From assembly GCF_014652915.1 (NCBI RefSeq), contig NZ_BMZS01000002.1:354590-418589 (forward strand): DNA of 64,000 nucleotides, in the 5' to 3' direction. Below the pieces are notes generated by a model, which saw only the letters and a program-made list of their open reading frames with translations, had not been told where the DNA came from and did not search any database. This DNA is from Thalassobaculum fulvum (GTDB lineage: Bacteria; Pseudomonadota; Alphaproteobacteria; Thalassobaculales; Thalassobaculaceae). Each line of letters opens with the position of its first letter. Position 1 is the stretch's first letter. The position numbers were made by a program, and so were the translations under genes. Shown piece by piece: positions 42,338 to 50,280 of the stretch.

Positions 42338-42414
42338 TGGCGCGCCCGAGAAGATTCGAACTCCTAACCTCCTGATCCGTAGTCAGGTGCTCTATCCAGT
42401 TGAGCTACGGGCGC
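42338..42414 (-). tRNA. tRNA-Arg (anticodon ACG)
   Basis: 77 bases including an encoded CCA. The acceptor stem is GCGCCCG with CGGGCGC. The D-arm (GTAGCTCAACTGGATAGAGC), anticodon arm CCTGA-CTACGGA-TCAGG and T-arm (GGAG-TTCGAAT-CTTC) are all recognisable. The anticodon ACG (read through A-to-I editing) decodes CGU/CGC/CGA arginine codons. A GAGGCCCC hairpin follows its 3' end, and a -35/-10 pair is visible upstream. Confidence 0.95.
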
Positions 42415-42448
42415 GTCGTCCGGAGGAAGCGTCCCCCGAAGGCCGCGC

Positions 42449-42477
42449 AACCTACTCAAACCCGATTGGCTTGGCAA
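42449..42477 (-). promoter_or_regulatory. candidate sigma-70-type promoter of the tRNA-Arg gene
   Basis: On the minus strand, TTGCCA (42472-42477) and TAGGTT (42449-42454) are spaced by 17 bases. Transcription would start about 28-30 bases before the mature 5' end of the tRNA. By eye, but the match and spacing are good. Confidence 0.55.
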
Positions 42478-42512
42478 GGGCCGAAAGCCACGAATTCACG
42501 AACCAAAATAAC

Positions 42513-42541
42513 TTGTTCTGATTCCTGGGTTTAAGTAGTAT
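42513..42541 (+). promoter_or_regulatory. candidate sigma-70-type promoter of the lipoprotein gene
   Basis: TTGTTC (42513-42518) and TAGTAT (42536-42541) are spaced by 17 bases, about 145 bases before the GTG start of the envelope lipoprotein. It stands back to back with the tRNA promoter in an AT-rich patch. Confidence 0.5.
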
Positions 42542-42687
42542 CGGGTGCACGATTCGCGGCCCTCTACGCAATCGGCGTGAAGTGGCGCGGGCTCGATCGG
42601 TCGGGCGCACGACGGTGGCGGGCAGTCGTAGCGCTATGGGGGTCTCCGGGGTGCCCACCCTGGACAAGGACAACAAGGGAAGACGCG

Positions 42688-43866
42688 GTGACCGTATCGT
42701 TCCACTCGTTGCGTCGCCTCGCCGCCATCGGCGTGGGCGTGCTGGCGCTAGGCGGCTGCTCAACCGATTCGCTCTGGCCGTCGCTGAGCGGAGAGCCGCC
42801 GGCGGCCCAGGGTTCCGGTGAGAAGATCGCGATCAAGCCGTCCCAGGGCGAACTTTCCGGCCAACCGCTGAATGCCCCGCCGCAGCTCGGCAACACGAAC
42901 TTCAAGCTGACCCCGCCGCAGCCCGGCCAGCCGACCGGGACCTTCGTCGGGCAGAAGGTCGACCAGCTGCGCCAGGACCTGGTGCGCCTGCAGGATTCCG
43001 TGCGCGCGCAGAACACCTCGCTGCAGCAGCTGCGCGAGCAGACCGTCCAGAACGCGCTGAACTACCACTCGACCGTGGCCGGCATCGAATCGCGCCTGCA
43101 GGTCGGCACCACCCCCGGCAACCCGCAGCTGGTGGACGCCTGGGCCCGCGCCCAGCGCGAGCTGGAGATGGTCAACGCCGACATCGGCCAGATGAACGCG
43201 CTCGCCAACCGGGTCTCGGCCGACGCCGCGCTGTCGACCTACCTGCTGGAGTCGGTGCGCGCCGCCTACGGCCTGTCGGGCGCCGTCGAGGAGGACCATC
43301 GCCAGCTCGCGGTGCTCGAGGACGACACCAACCAGACCGTCGTGCTGGTCGACCGGCTGCTGACCGAACTCAGCGACGACATCCGCCGCCAGAGCGCCTA
43401 TGTCGCGACCGAGCGGCAGGACCTGAACGCCATGGCCGTGGCGATCAAGCACGGCGAGCTGTTCGGAACCAGCCTGGCCAACCGCACCATCCCGCAGACC
43501 GGCGCCAGCTTCGCGCCGGCCCCGGCAGGCGCTCCGCGCGGCCTCGCGCTTCCCGGCGCCGCCGAGCGGCGGCCGCTGGTGGTGATCCGCTTCGACCGCC
43601 CGAACGTGCAGTACGAGCAGCCGCTGTACAGCGCCGTCAGCCGCGCGCTGGAGCGCCGGCCGGACGCGTTCTTCGACGTCGTCGCGGTCAGCCCGCAGTC
43701 GAGCAGCACCGGCCGTGCGGCACTCGACACCAACGCGGCCCGCCGCAACGCCCAGGGCGTGATGCGGGCGCTGACCGACATGGGCCTGCCGACCAGCCGG
43801 ATCGCCCTGTCGGCCACCACCGCCGCCGACGCCCAGACCAACGAGGTCCGGATCTTCGTCCGCTGA
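42688..43866 (+). CDS. envelope lipoprotein with coiled coil and OmpA-like C-terminal region
   Basis: A 392-residue lipoprotein: GVGVLALGGCSTD gives the lipobox (Cys about residue 24). Residues 45-75 are Pro/Gln-rich. A long helical stretch (about 80-250) with heptads (VDQLRQDLVRLQDSVRAQ, LQQLREQTVQ) is likely coiled coil. The C-terminal region (RPLVVIRFDRPNVQYEQPLY, then AARRNAQGVMRALTDMGLP, EVRIFVR) has the strand/helix order of OmpA peptidoglycan-binding domains. It would tether the envelope. GTG 42688 follows AAGGGAAG; no full-length family is recognised. Confidence 0.6.
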   Translation: MTVSFHSLRRLAAIGVGVLALGGCSTDSLWPSLSGEPPAAQGSGEKIAIKPSQGELSGQPLNAPPQLGNTNFKLTPPQPGQPTGTFVGQKVDQLRQDLVRLQDSVRAQNTSLQQLREQTVQNALNYHSTVAGIESRLQVGTTPGNPQLVDAWARAQRELEMVNADIGQMNALANRVSADAALSTYLLESVRAAYGLSGAVEEDHRQLAVLEDDTNQTVVLVDRLLTELSDDIRRQSAYVATERQDLNAMAVAIKHGELFGTSLANRTIPQTGASFAPAPAGAPRGLALPGAAERRPLVVIRFDRPNVQYEQPLYSAVSRALERRPDAFFDVVAVSPQSSSTGRAALDTNAARRNAQGVMRALTDMGLPTSRIALSATTAADAQTNEVRIFVR

Positions 43867-43883
43867 TCCGGTCCGGCTCGTCC

Positions 43884-43908
43884 GCCCCCGACGCCTGACG
43901 GCGGGGGC
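43884..43908 (+). terminator. hairpin after the envelope lipoprotein gene
   Basis: GCCCCCG (43884-43890) pairs with CGGGGGC (43902-43908), and ACGCC/GGCG adds partial pairing across the loop. It lies 18 bases after the stop codon and 75 bases before the gpt ribosome-binding site. No T-tract. Confidence 0.4.
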
Positions 43909-43991
43909 TGCGACGGTCGGGCGATGCGCCCGTCGTTGCCGAGCCGGCCCCCGCCGCGCTATAGGCCATTCACCGACAAGGGAGGTGAGCG

Positions 43992-44498
43992 ATGGCGGAG
44001 GGCTCCGCGCCCGAAAAGGCGTTTCCGGTTTCCTGGGAGGAACTGCATCGGACCGGCAAGGCGCTGGCCTGGCGGCTGGTCGATGCCGGCCCGTTCGAGG
44101 GCATCATCGCCATCACCCGCGGCGGCCTGGTGCCGGCCGCGATCGTCGCCCGCGAGCTGGCGATCCGCGTGGTCGACACGGTGTGCGTGACCACCTACGG
44201 CACCAGCGGCGACGACAAGAAGCGCGGCGAGTTGAAGATCGTCAAGCCGCCGTCCCTGGAGGGCGACGGCGAGGGCTGGCTGATCGTCGACGACCTGGTG
44301 GACACCGGGGTCACCGCCCGCGCCGTACGGGCGCTGCTGCCGAAGGCGCACTTCGCGACGATCTACGCCAAGCCGGCCGGCCGACCGCTGGTCGACACCT
44401 TCGTGACCGAGGTCAGCCAGGACACCTGGATCTACTTCCCCTGGGACCTCGAACAGCGCCCGGTCGACCCGATCGCCGCAATGCGCCCGCGCCGCTGA
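43992..44498 (+). CDS. gpt: xanthine-guanine phosphoribosyltransferase
   Basis: A 168-residue purine salvage enzyme of the bacterial Gpt type. [20 protein letters not shown] is the first conserved block, and [18 protein letters not shown] the PRPP-binding loop with its acidic pair. [14 protein letters not shown] and [11 protein letters not shown] are typical of XGPRT. It converts xanthine or guanine plus PRPP to the nucleotide. A GGAGGTG ribosome-binding site precedes ATG 43992. The gene ends in a convergent junction holding the dispersed repeat, with panC on the other side. Confidence 0.9.
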   Translation: MAEGSAPEKAFPVSWEELHRTGKALAWRLVDAGPFEGIIAITRGGLVPAAIVARELAIRVVDTVCVTTYGTSGDDKKRGELKIVKPPSLEGDGEGWLIVDDLVDTGVTARAVRALLPKAHFATIYAKPAGRPLVDTFVTEVSQDTWIYFPWDLEQRPVDPIAAMRPRR

Positions 44499-44540
44499 GC
44501 GGCCCGTCGACAAGATTCAACCCTCGCCGTTCATAGGCCC

Positions 44541-44637
44541 CGGATCTCCGCGGCTGCGCCGCGACGTCCGGGATGAGGGTTTCGAGAATCTTTCTCCGTC
44601 CTCATCCCGGACGGCGCAGAGCGCGGAGCCGGGACCC
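44541..44637. repeat. long nested inverted repeat between convergent genes (copy 2 of GATGAGG type)
   Basis: The inner arms CGTCCGGGATGAGG (44565-44578) and CCTCATCCCGGACG (44600-44613) pair exactly over 14 bases. Outer blocks CCGGATCTCCGCGG and GCGCGGAGCCGGGACC pair imperfectly. It shares block order and sequence with the element at 15323-15430. It fills the gap between gpt and panC, which converge. Probably a dispersed REP-like element used as a terminator. Confidence 0.75.
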
Positions 44638-44648
44638 GTTCGCCGCGG

Positions 44649-45524
44649 TCACGCCACCGACACGTTGTCGATCAGCCGCACCGTGCCGAGCCGGGCCGCC
44701 ACCAGGATGCGGGCCGGCACCCCGGCCCGGGTCACCGGCTCCAGGGTCCGCGGATCGCGGATGTCCAGATAGTCGACCCCGGCGAATCCGGCCTCCAGGA
44801 TCCGCTCGCGTCCCCAGGCGATCTCGGCCTCCGGGGCGCTGGCGCCGTCGGCCAGCCGGGCGGCCATCCGCGCCATGGTACGGTGCAGGGCCGGGGCCAC
44901 GGCCCGGTCCTCCGGCGACAGGTGGACATTGCGCGAGGACAGCGCCAGGCCGTCGGCCTCGCGCACGGTCGGAACCGGCACCACCTCCACGCCGAGGTCC
45001 AGGTCGAGCGCCATTCGGCTGACCACCAGCAGCTGCTGGAAGTCCTTCTCCCCGAAATAGGCGCGATGCGGCCGGACCAGCGCGAACAGCTTGGCGACCA
45101 CCGTGGCGACGCCGTCGAAGAAACCGGGACGATGCGCGCCTTCCATCGGCTGGCCGAGCGGGCCGGCCTTCACCGTGGTCTCGAAGCCCGGCGGGTACAC
45201 CACGTCCGGCGCCGGCACCCAGGCGAGGTCGGCGCCCTCCTCGGTCAACGCCTCCAAATCGGCATTCTCGGTCCGCGGGTAGGTGGCGAAGTCCTCGGTC
45301 GGCGCAAACTGCCGCGGGTTGACGAAGATCGACACCACGACGCGGTCGGCCCCGGCCCTGGCGGACCGGACCAGGGTCCGATGCCCTTCGTGCAGCGCCC
45401 CCATGGTCGGCACCAGGGCGACCGTCTCGCCGGCGGCCCGCCACGCCTCGACCCGACGGCGCACCGCCTCGGGCACACGCGCCACCTCGATCCCGAGGCC
45501 GGGAATACCGCTACCGATGCTCAT
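44649..45524 (-). CDS. panC: pantothenate synthetase
   Basis: A 291-residue PanC. VALVPTMGALHEGHRTLV includes the HxGH-type nucleotidyltransferase signature (HEGH). VSIFVNPRQFAPTEDF and FFDGVATVVAKLF, YFGEKDFQQL and LALSSRNVHLS are the other conserved blocks. It joins pantoate and beta-alanine using ATP. It is the last gene of a leftward run that starts with the FNR regulator, 68 bases upstream. An earlier in-frame ATG (45560) adds 12 residues; the site at 45524 has GGAG at good spacing. Confidence 0.95.
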   Translation of the reverse strand: MSIGSGIPGLGIEVARVPEAVRRRVEAWRAAGETVALVPTMGALHEGHRTLVRSARAGADRVVVSIFVNPRQFAPTEDFATYPRTENADLEALTEEGADLAWVPAPDVVYPPGFETTVKAGPLGQPMEGAHRPGFFDGVATVVAKLFALVRPHRAYFGEKDFQQLLVVSRMALDLDLGVEVVPVPTVREADGLALSSRNVHLSPEDRAVAPALHRTMARMAARLADGASAPEAEIAWGRERILEAGFAGVDYLDIRDPRTLEPVTRAGVPARILVAARLGTVRLIDNVSVA

Positions 45525-45592
45525 TGGGATCTCCGGATCCACGGGTGGACCAGCGCTCATGGGGCGCTCCGACGACGGCTGCGGGGGCGGGC

Positions 45593-46327
45593 TCAGGCGC
45601 CCTCGGCACACTCCTCGAGGGCCAGCCGGTCGCGGAGCACGACACGCCCCTGCGGCTGCAGCGAGATGACGCCGGTGGTCTTGAACTGGGTGATGGTCCG
45701 GCTGACGGTCTCGGTGGTCAGGCCGAGATAGTCGGCGATGTCGGAGCGTCCCATCGGCAGCGAGACCGGGTCGGGCGGCAGGTGCCTCGCCTCCTGCCGG
45801 CGGCTGAGCTGGAGCAGGAACGACGCCAACTTCTCGGCCGCGGTCTTGCGGCCGAGCAGGACCATCTGGTCCTGCGCCGCCGCCAGCTCGTTCGAGGCCA
45901 TGGCCAGCAGCCGGCGCTCCAGCTTCGGCAGCTCCGAGAACAGGCCCTCGAGCCTCCTGCGCGGGAACCGGCACAGCCGGACCGGCGTCATCGCCTCGGC
46001 CGAGCAGGTGTAGGTGTCGCCGGCGGTCAGCCCGAGGAAGTCGCCGGGAAACAGGAACCCGGTCACCGACCGCCGGCCGTCGGCCAGCAGCTTGTAAAGC
46101 CGCAGCGCCCCGCCGGTGACGTTGAAGACGTGTTCGGCCGGCTCACCCTCCTCGGTCACGCTGGCGCCGGCCGGCACGTCGATCACCTTGAGGATCTCGA
46201 CGAGGCGCTGCATCTCGCCGCTGTCGAGCGGCGCGCACAGCGTGAGGTGCCGGACCTCGCAGTTCCCGCACTGCTCCGGAAGATCGAACCCGCAAACGGG
46301 CGCTGCACCGAGTTGGGCGCGCTCCAC
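45593..46327 (-). CDS. FNR-type oxygen-sensing transcriptional regulator (FnrN-like)
   Basis: About 244 residues. Iron-sulphur ligands are present as a Cys cluster near the N-terminus (EQCGNCEVRHLTLC, C-x2-C-x7-C) and a central Cys (DTYTCSAEA). The CRP-like cyclic-nucleotide fold follows, then the DNA helix TTETVSRTITQFKTTG, whose Glu-x-x-Ser-Arg reads TTGAT half-sites in FNR. It should activate anaerobic genes when [4Fe-4S] is assembled. The GTG at 46327 has GGAGGA at normal spacing; GTG 46333 would overlap it. Adjacent to the kinase/flavoprotein operon. Confidence 0.9.
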   Translation of the reverse strand: MERAQLGAAPVCGFDLPEQCGNCEVRHLTLCAPLDSGEMQRLVEILKVIDVPAGASVTEEGEPAEHVFNVTGGALRLYKLLADGRRSVTGFLFPGDFLGLTAGDTYTCSAEAMTPVRLCRFPRRRLEGLFSELPKLERRLLAMASNELAAAQDQMVLLGRKTAAEKLASFLLQLSRRQEARHLPPDPVSLPMGRSDIADYLGLTTETVSRTITQFKTTGVISLQPQGRVVLRDRLALEECAEGA

Positions 46328-46436
46328 GACCACTCCTCCACGTTCGGACCTGCCTGCCGGTCCGCGGACGCAAAGAAGCTATCACCAGGGCGCTGGTCGG
46401 CCAAGTTGTGAGATGCCGCAGTGCAACGTCGCCCGG

Positions 46437-47810
46437 CTAGCGATCGGCCTCCGGAAGCTCGATCCGGAACACGGTGCCGTCCGGACCGGTACGGTCCAGG
46501 GTCAGCCGGCCACCATGCGCCTGCACGATGTCCCGGGCGATGGTCAGGCCGAGCCCGGTGCCTTCCTTGCGGCTGCTGAACTGGAAGGGCTGGAACAGCT
46601 TGCCGACCGCGTCTTCCGGGATGCCCGGGCCGTCGTCGGCGACGTCCAGCACCACCTGGCGGTCGCGGCGCATCGCCGTGACCGTCACCCGCCCGGCGCC
46701 GGCCCCGGCGGCGTTGCCGATCAGGTTGGCGATCGCCCGGAACATCTGGTCGCGGTCGGCCCGGACCGCCAGGTCGCCGCCGTCGGCGAGGTGGATCCGC
46801 AGGGCACCCAGTTCCGACGCCGGCACCCCGTGCTCGACGTCGCGCAGCAGCTCGGCCACGGTCACCGGCTCGACCCTGAGCGGCGGGGTCTCGCGCGTGA
46901 AGTTCAGGGTGGTCGAGCACAGCGCCGCCGCCCGATCGATCGCGCGCACCAGGGTCGGCGTGATGCGCTGGACCTCGGGGTCCTGGCTCTGCGCCAAGCG
47001 GTCCGAGATCAGGGTCGCGGTCGCCAGCATGTTGCGCAGGTCGTGGCTGATCTTGTTCACGGCGGTGCCGAGCGCCGCCAGCCGGGTGCGCTGGCGGAGC
47101 GCGCTGCGCAGGCCCTCCTTCATGGCCGCCATCTCGCGCAGGGCGACGCCGATCTCGTCGCGCCGGCCGACGTCGGCAAGGTCGCTGGAGCGGTCCTCGG
47201 GCGAGCGCCGGAACGCGGTCAGGCTGCGGGTGAGCTGTTCGAGCGGCCGCACCATCAGCCAGCGCAGCGTGACGAACAGCAGGGTCGCGGTGGTCACCGA
47301 GATCACGATCGACAGGTTCAGGATTCGCCAGGAGTAGTCGTACATCTCGCGGCGCAGCGGAAACTCGTCGATGGTCACCACCACCACCGCGCTCGGGTTC
47401 TGCGGCGAGGTCCCGCGGACCTGCAGCACCCGGTTGCGGGTCTGGAACAGCGACTCGAAGGCGTCCAGGATCAGCGTCACCACCCCGGCCCGGTCCAGGT
47501 CGTAGCGCACGTCGGGCTCCGGCCGCAGCGGGCGCTTCAGCATCTCCATCGGCACGCCGTCGCGGACCACCTTGATGGCCCAGGCGCCGACATGGTCGAG
47601 CAGCTCGTAGGTGATCTCCTCGCTGACCATCCGGTCCGGCGCCACGTTCACCGCCATCGCCGCGAGATGCGCCGAGTCCAGCTTCTCCTGCAGGTACACC
47701 AGCCGGAACCGGGCCACCGACGGGGTGTAGATCAGCACCTCCGACAGCATCACGAAGAAGATCGTTAGCAGCAGCAGGCGGAACGACAGGGAGCGGAACG
47801 AGAAGCGCAT
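46437..47810 (-). CDS. orphan sensor histidine kinase
   Basis: A 457-residue membrane kinase. TM1 lies at about 8-28, a periplasmic sensing domain at 30-163, TM2 at 166-186, then HAMP (MVRPLEQLTRSLTAFRR). The dimerisation domain has His256 in NKISHDLRNMLATATL. The ATPase has N-box LIGNAAGAG, G1 VADDGPGIPED and G2 GTGLGLTIARDIVQAHGG. No response-regulator gene lies nearby. It ends a leftward operon: its ATG is 10 bases after the flavoprotein gene. Ligand unknown, but the genomic company points to redox or membrane signals. Confidence 0.9.
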   Translation of the reverse strand: MRFSFRSLSFRLLLLTIFFVMLSEVLIYTPSVARFRLVYLQEKLDSAHLAAMAVNVAPDRMVSEEITYELLDHVGAWAIKVVRDGVPMEMLKRPLRPEPDVRYDLDRAGVVTLILDAFESLFQTRNRVLQVRGTSPQNPSAVVVVTIDEFPLRREMYDYSWRILNLSIVISVTTATLLFVTLRWLMVRPLEQLTRSLTAFRRSPEDRSSDLADVGRRDEIGVALREMAAMKEGLRSALRQRTRLAALGTAVNKISHDLRNMLATATLISDRLAQSQDPEVQRITPTLVRAIDRAAALCSTTLNFTRETPPLRVEPVTVAELLRDVEHGVPASELGALRIHLADGGDLAVRADRDQMFRAIANLIGNAAGAGAGRVTVTAMRRDRQVVLDVADDGPGIPEDAVGKLFQPFQFSSRKEGTGLGLTIARDIVQAHGGRLTLDRTGPDGTVFRIELPEADR

Positions 47811-47820
47811 GGGCCGGCCG

Positions 47821-49248
47821 TCAGGCGAAACGCATCAGAAAGCGGACGAGCGCCCTGGTGCGATCGCCGAACAGCTTGGGAACGTACCAGCTCGACGCCA
47901 CCCGCTTGATGATCTCGGCCCGGGTCGGGTACGGCACGACCAGCCCGGCCAGGGCGCCGACCTTGAGGCGCTGCGCGATCGCCAGGGCCCACACCGAGAT
48001 CAGCTCGCCGGCCGCATCGCCGACCACGGTCGCCCCGAGGATCCGGCCGTTCGGCGCCACCAGCACCTTGGCGAACCCGTCCACCGACCGCTCGGCCTGG
48101 GCGCGGTCGTTCTCGGCATAGGGCCAGCGCAGCACCCCGAAGGCCGTGCCGGCGCTCCGCAGCTCCGCCTCGGTCGGGCCGACCTGGGCCAGTTCGGGTG
48201 CGGTGAAGGTCACTCTCGGCACCCCGGCATTGTCGGCCCTGGCCGGCCATCGGAACAGCGTGTTCTTGATGACCACGCCGGCATGGGCGCCGGCGACATG
48301 GGTGAACTGCGGCCCGCCGGCGGCATCGCCGACCGCGAACACCCGCCGGTTGCTGGTTCGCAGCCGGGCGTCGAGCACAAGCCGGCCGCGCTCGTCGGTG
48401 GCGATCCCGGCCCGGTCGAGGTCGAGACCCTCGAACGACACCCGCCGACCGGTCGCCACCAGGAGATGGCTACCCGTCAGGGTCTCCGCTCCGTCCGCCC
48501 CGTTCACCGTCAGGGCGATGCCGTCGCCGGACCGGCCGACCGACACCGCCGACACCCCTTCGCGGACATCGATCCCGTCGCGCCGGAGCGACAGCCGGAC
48601 GACGTCGGCCGCCTCCGGATCCTCGGGGCCGAGCAGCCGTGCCGCCTCGACAAGGGTCACCCGACAACCGAGCCGCGCATGCGCCTGGGCGAGTTCGCAG
48701 CCGATCGCGCCGCCGCCCAGCACCAGCAGGTGCGACGGCCGTTCGTCGAGGTCGAAGACGGTCTCGTTGGTCAGGTACGCCACCCCGTCGAGCCCCGGGA
48801 GCGGCGGCACCGACGGCGTCGATCCGGTGGCGATCGCCACGAACCGGGCCCGCACCGTCACCCCGCCGCCCTCCAGGGTGCGCGGTCCGGTGAACCGGGC
48901 GTGCGCCGGGATCACCCGCACCCCGAAACCCTCGTAGCGCTCGACCGAGTCGACGGGGGCGATGGCGGCGATCACGCCCCGCACGTGCTCGCGGACCCGC
49001 CGCCAGTCGGTCGGGGCAACCGTCATGTCGAGGCCGAAGCGTCCGGCGACGTCGGCGCCATGCGCCGCGTGGGCAGCGGCCAGCAGGGCCTTCGACGGCA
49101 CACAGCCGACGTTGAGGCAGTCGCCGCCCATCGCACCGCGCTCGAACAGCACGACCGACGCTCCCATCTGGGAGGCGCCGGCGGCGACCGAGAGGCCGCC
49201 CGCACCGGCTCCGATCACGCAGAGATCGACGTCGATGGCTTCGGTCAT
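47821..49248 (-). CDS. MerA/dihydrolipoamide-dehydrogenase-like flavoprotein disulphide reductase
   Basis: A 475-residue pyridine-nucleotide disulphide oxidoreductase. GAGAGGLSVA is the FAD motif; GGDCLNVGCVPSKAL gives the redox pair Cys44/Cys49. LLVLGGGAIGCELAQAHARLG is the NAD(P) motif and VFAVGDAAGG the second FAD site. The C-terminal helix has PYPTRAEI where lipoamide dehydrogenases have His-Pro-Thr, so the catalytic His is replaced by Tyr as in MerA relatives. No HMA domain or C-terminal Cys pair, so mercury reduction is unlikely. Middle gene of an operon with TVP38 upstream and the kinase downstream. Confidence 0.85.
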   Translation of the reverse strand: MTEAIDVDLCVIGAGAGGLSVAAGASQMGASVVLFERGAMGGDCLNVGCVPSKALLAAAHAAHGADVAGRFGLDMTVAPTDWRRVREHVRGVIAAIAPVDSVERYEGFGVRVIPAHARFTGPRTLEGGGVTVRARFVAIATGSTPSVPPLPGLDGVAYLTNETVFDLDERPSHLLVLGGGAIGCELAQAHARLGCRVTLVEAARLLGPEDPEAADVVRLSLRRDGIDVREGVSAVSVGRSGDGIALTVNGADGAETLTGSHLLVATGRRVSFEGLDLDRAGIATDERGRLVLDARLRTSNRRVFAVGDAAGGPQFTHVAGAHAGVVIKNTLFRWPARADNAGVPRVTFTAPELAQVGPTEAELRSAGTAFGVLRWPYAENDRAQAERSVDGFAKVLVAPNGRILGATVVGDAAGELISVWALAIAQRLKVGALAGLVVPYPTRAEIIKRVASSWYVPKLFGDRTRALVRFLMRFA

Positions 49249-49322
49249 ACGCGGTCCGACGGGTTGCGCGGGGCCGTATCCTGCCCGTTGATACAGGTAA
49301 AAATGGCGGCGATCCAGGAAGG

Positions 49323-50117
49323 TTACGGGCGCGGCGGCCGGTTCCGCAGGCGCTTGTAGACCACCGGAACCAGGGCCAGCGCCGCCAGGCCGACGATCGG
49401 CATCAGCACCGACGGCTCCAGGAAGATCTCCAGCCCCGGCAACTGGCCGCGGTCGATGATGGTCTCCAGCCCGTTGCCGACCGAGACGAACACGAAGGTG
49501 CCCGGAATAATCCCGAGGAACGTCGTCATCACGTAGGTCCGGGCCGACACGCCCAGCAGCGCCGGCACGATGTTCACCAGCCAGAACGGAAACAGCGGCA
49601 CCAGCCTGAGAACCAGCAGGTAGGAAACGGCGTTCTCGCGGAAGCCGCGCTCCAGGGTCTTGGCGAACGGGCCGGCGCGGCGCCGGAGCGTATCGCCGAT
49701 GGCGCTGCGGGCCGCCAGGAACACCGCGAGTGCCCCGGCGGTGGCCGCCAGGACGGTGATGGCGGTCCCCTCCAGCAGGCCGAACACCAGGCCACCGCCG
49801 ATGGTCAGGACCACGCCGATCGGCAGCGAGAACGCGATTGCCAGGAAGTACGCCGCCGCATAAGCCCCGCGCGACAGAACCGGATGGGCATCGACCCAGA
49901 CCTCGAGGGCGTCGCAGTTGCGCGCCAGTGCCGCGGGCGACACGAAACGCCCGAGATCGAACGCGAAGAACGCGACGAACCCGGCCGCCAGCACCGCCGC
50001 CAGCCCCCAGCGCCGGATCGGCGACGTTCGCGCGCACGGCGACGGCCGATCGGTCGATTCGGTTTCTGTCCCGGTGGTGGCGGAATTCAAACGATCTGGC
50101 CCATCCGCGCTCGACAT
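49323..50117 (-). CDS. TVP38/TMEM64 family membrane protein
   Basis: A 264-residue membrane protein. After a 37-residue polar leader come about six hydrophobic segments. The SNARE-associated (DedA-type) signature is YLLVLRLVPLFPFWLVNIVPALLGVS with GIIPGTFVFVSVGNGLE. Related proteins handle lipid or metal transport and often share operons with MerA-like flavoproteins. First gene of the leftward operon, 74 bases upstream of the flavoprotein. ATG 50117 is used; a TTG two codons earlier exists. Confidence 0.85.
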   Translation of the reverse strand: MSSADGPDRLNSATTGTETESTDRPSPCARTSPIRRWGLAAVLAAGFVAFFAFDLGRFVSPAALARNCDALEVWVDAHPVLSRGAYAAAYFLAIAFSLPIGVVLTIGGGLVFGLLEGTAITVLAATAGALAVFLAARSAIGDTLRRRAGPFAKTLERGFRENAVSYLLVLRLVPLFPFWLVNIVPALLGVSARTYVMTTFLGIIPGTFVFVSVGNGLETIIDRGQLPGLEIFLEPSVLMPIVGLAALALVPVVYKRLRNRPPRP

Positions 50118-50280
50118 GCCCAAAACCTATGCAAACCGCCTCCCGCCGCCAGTCAATATGCCGTGACCGGTCGTGATCGACACGGCCGCTTGGCCCGACA
50201 TCGCCCGGGAATATGGCCCTATCGATCAGGCCAAACGACGCGGATAGTGATCGCGCTCCAATCTATCACAGGAGGCCGCC

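Noticed and set aside
42338-42414. tRNA-Arg as an integration site for a genomic island
   Set aside because: No integrase, no partial tRNA copy and no change of composition on either side.
47821-49248. Mercuric reductase and a mer operon
   Set aside because: No HMA domain, no C-terminal vicinal Cys pair, and no merR/merT/merP nearby.
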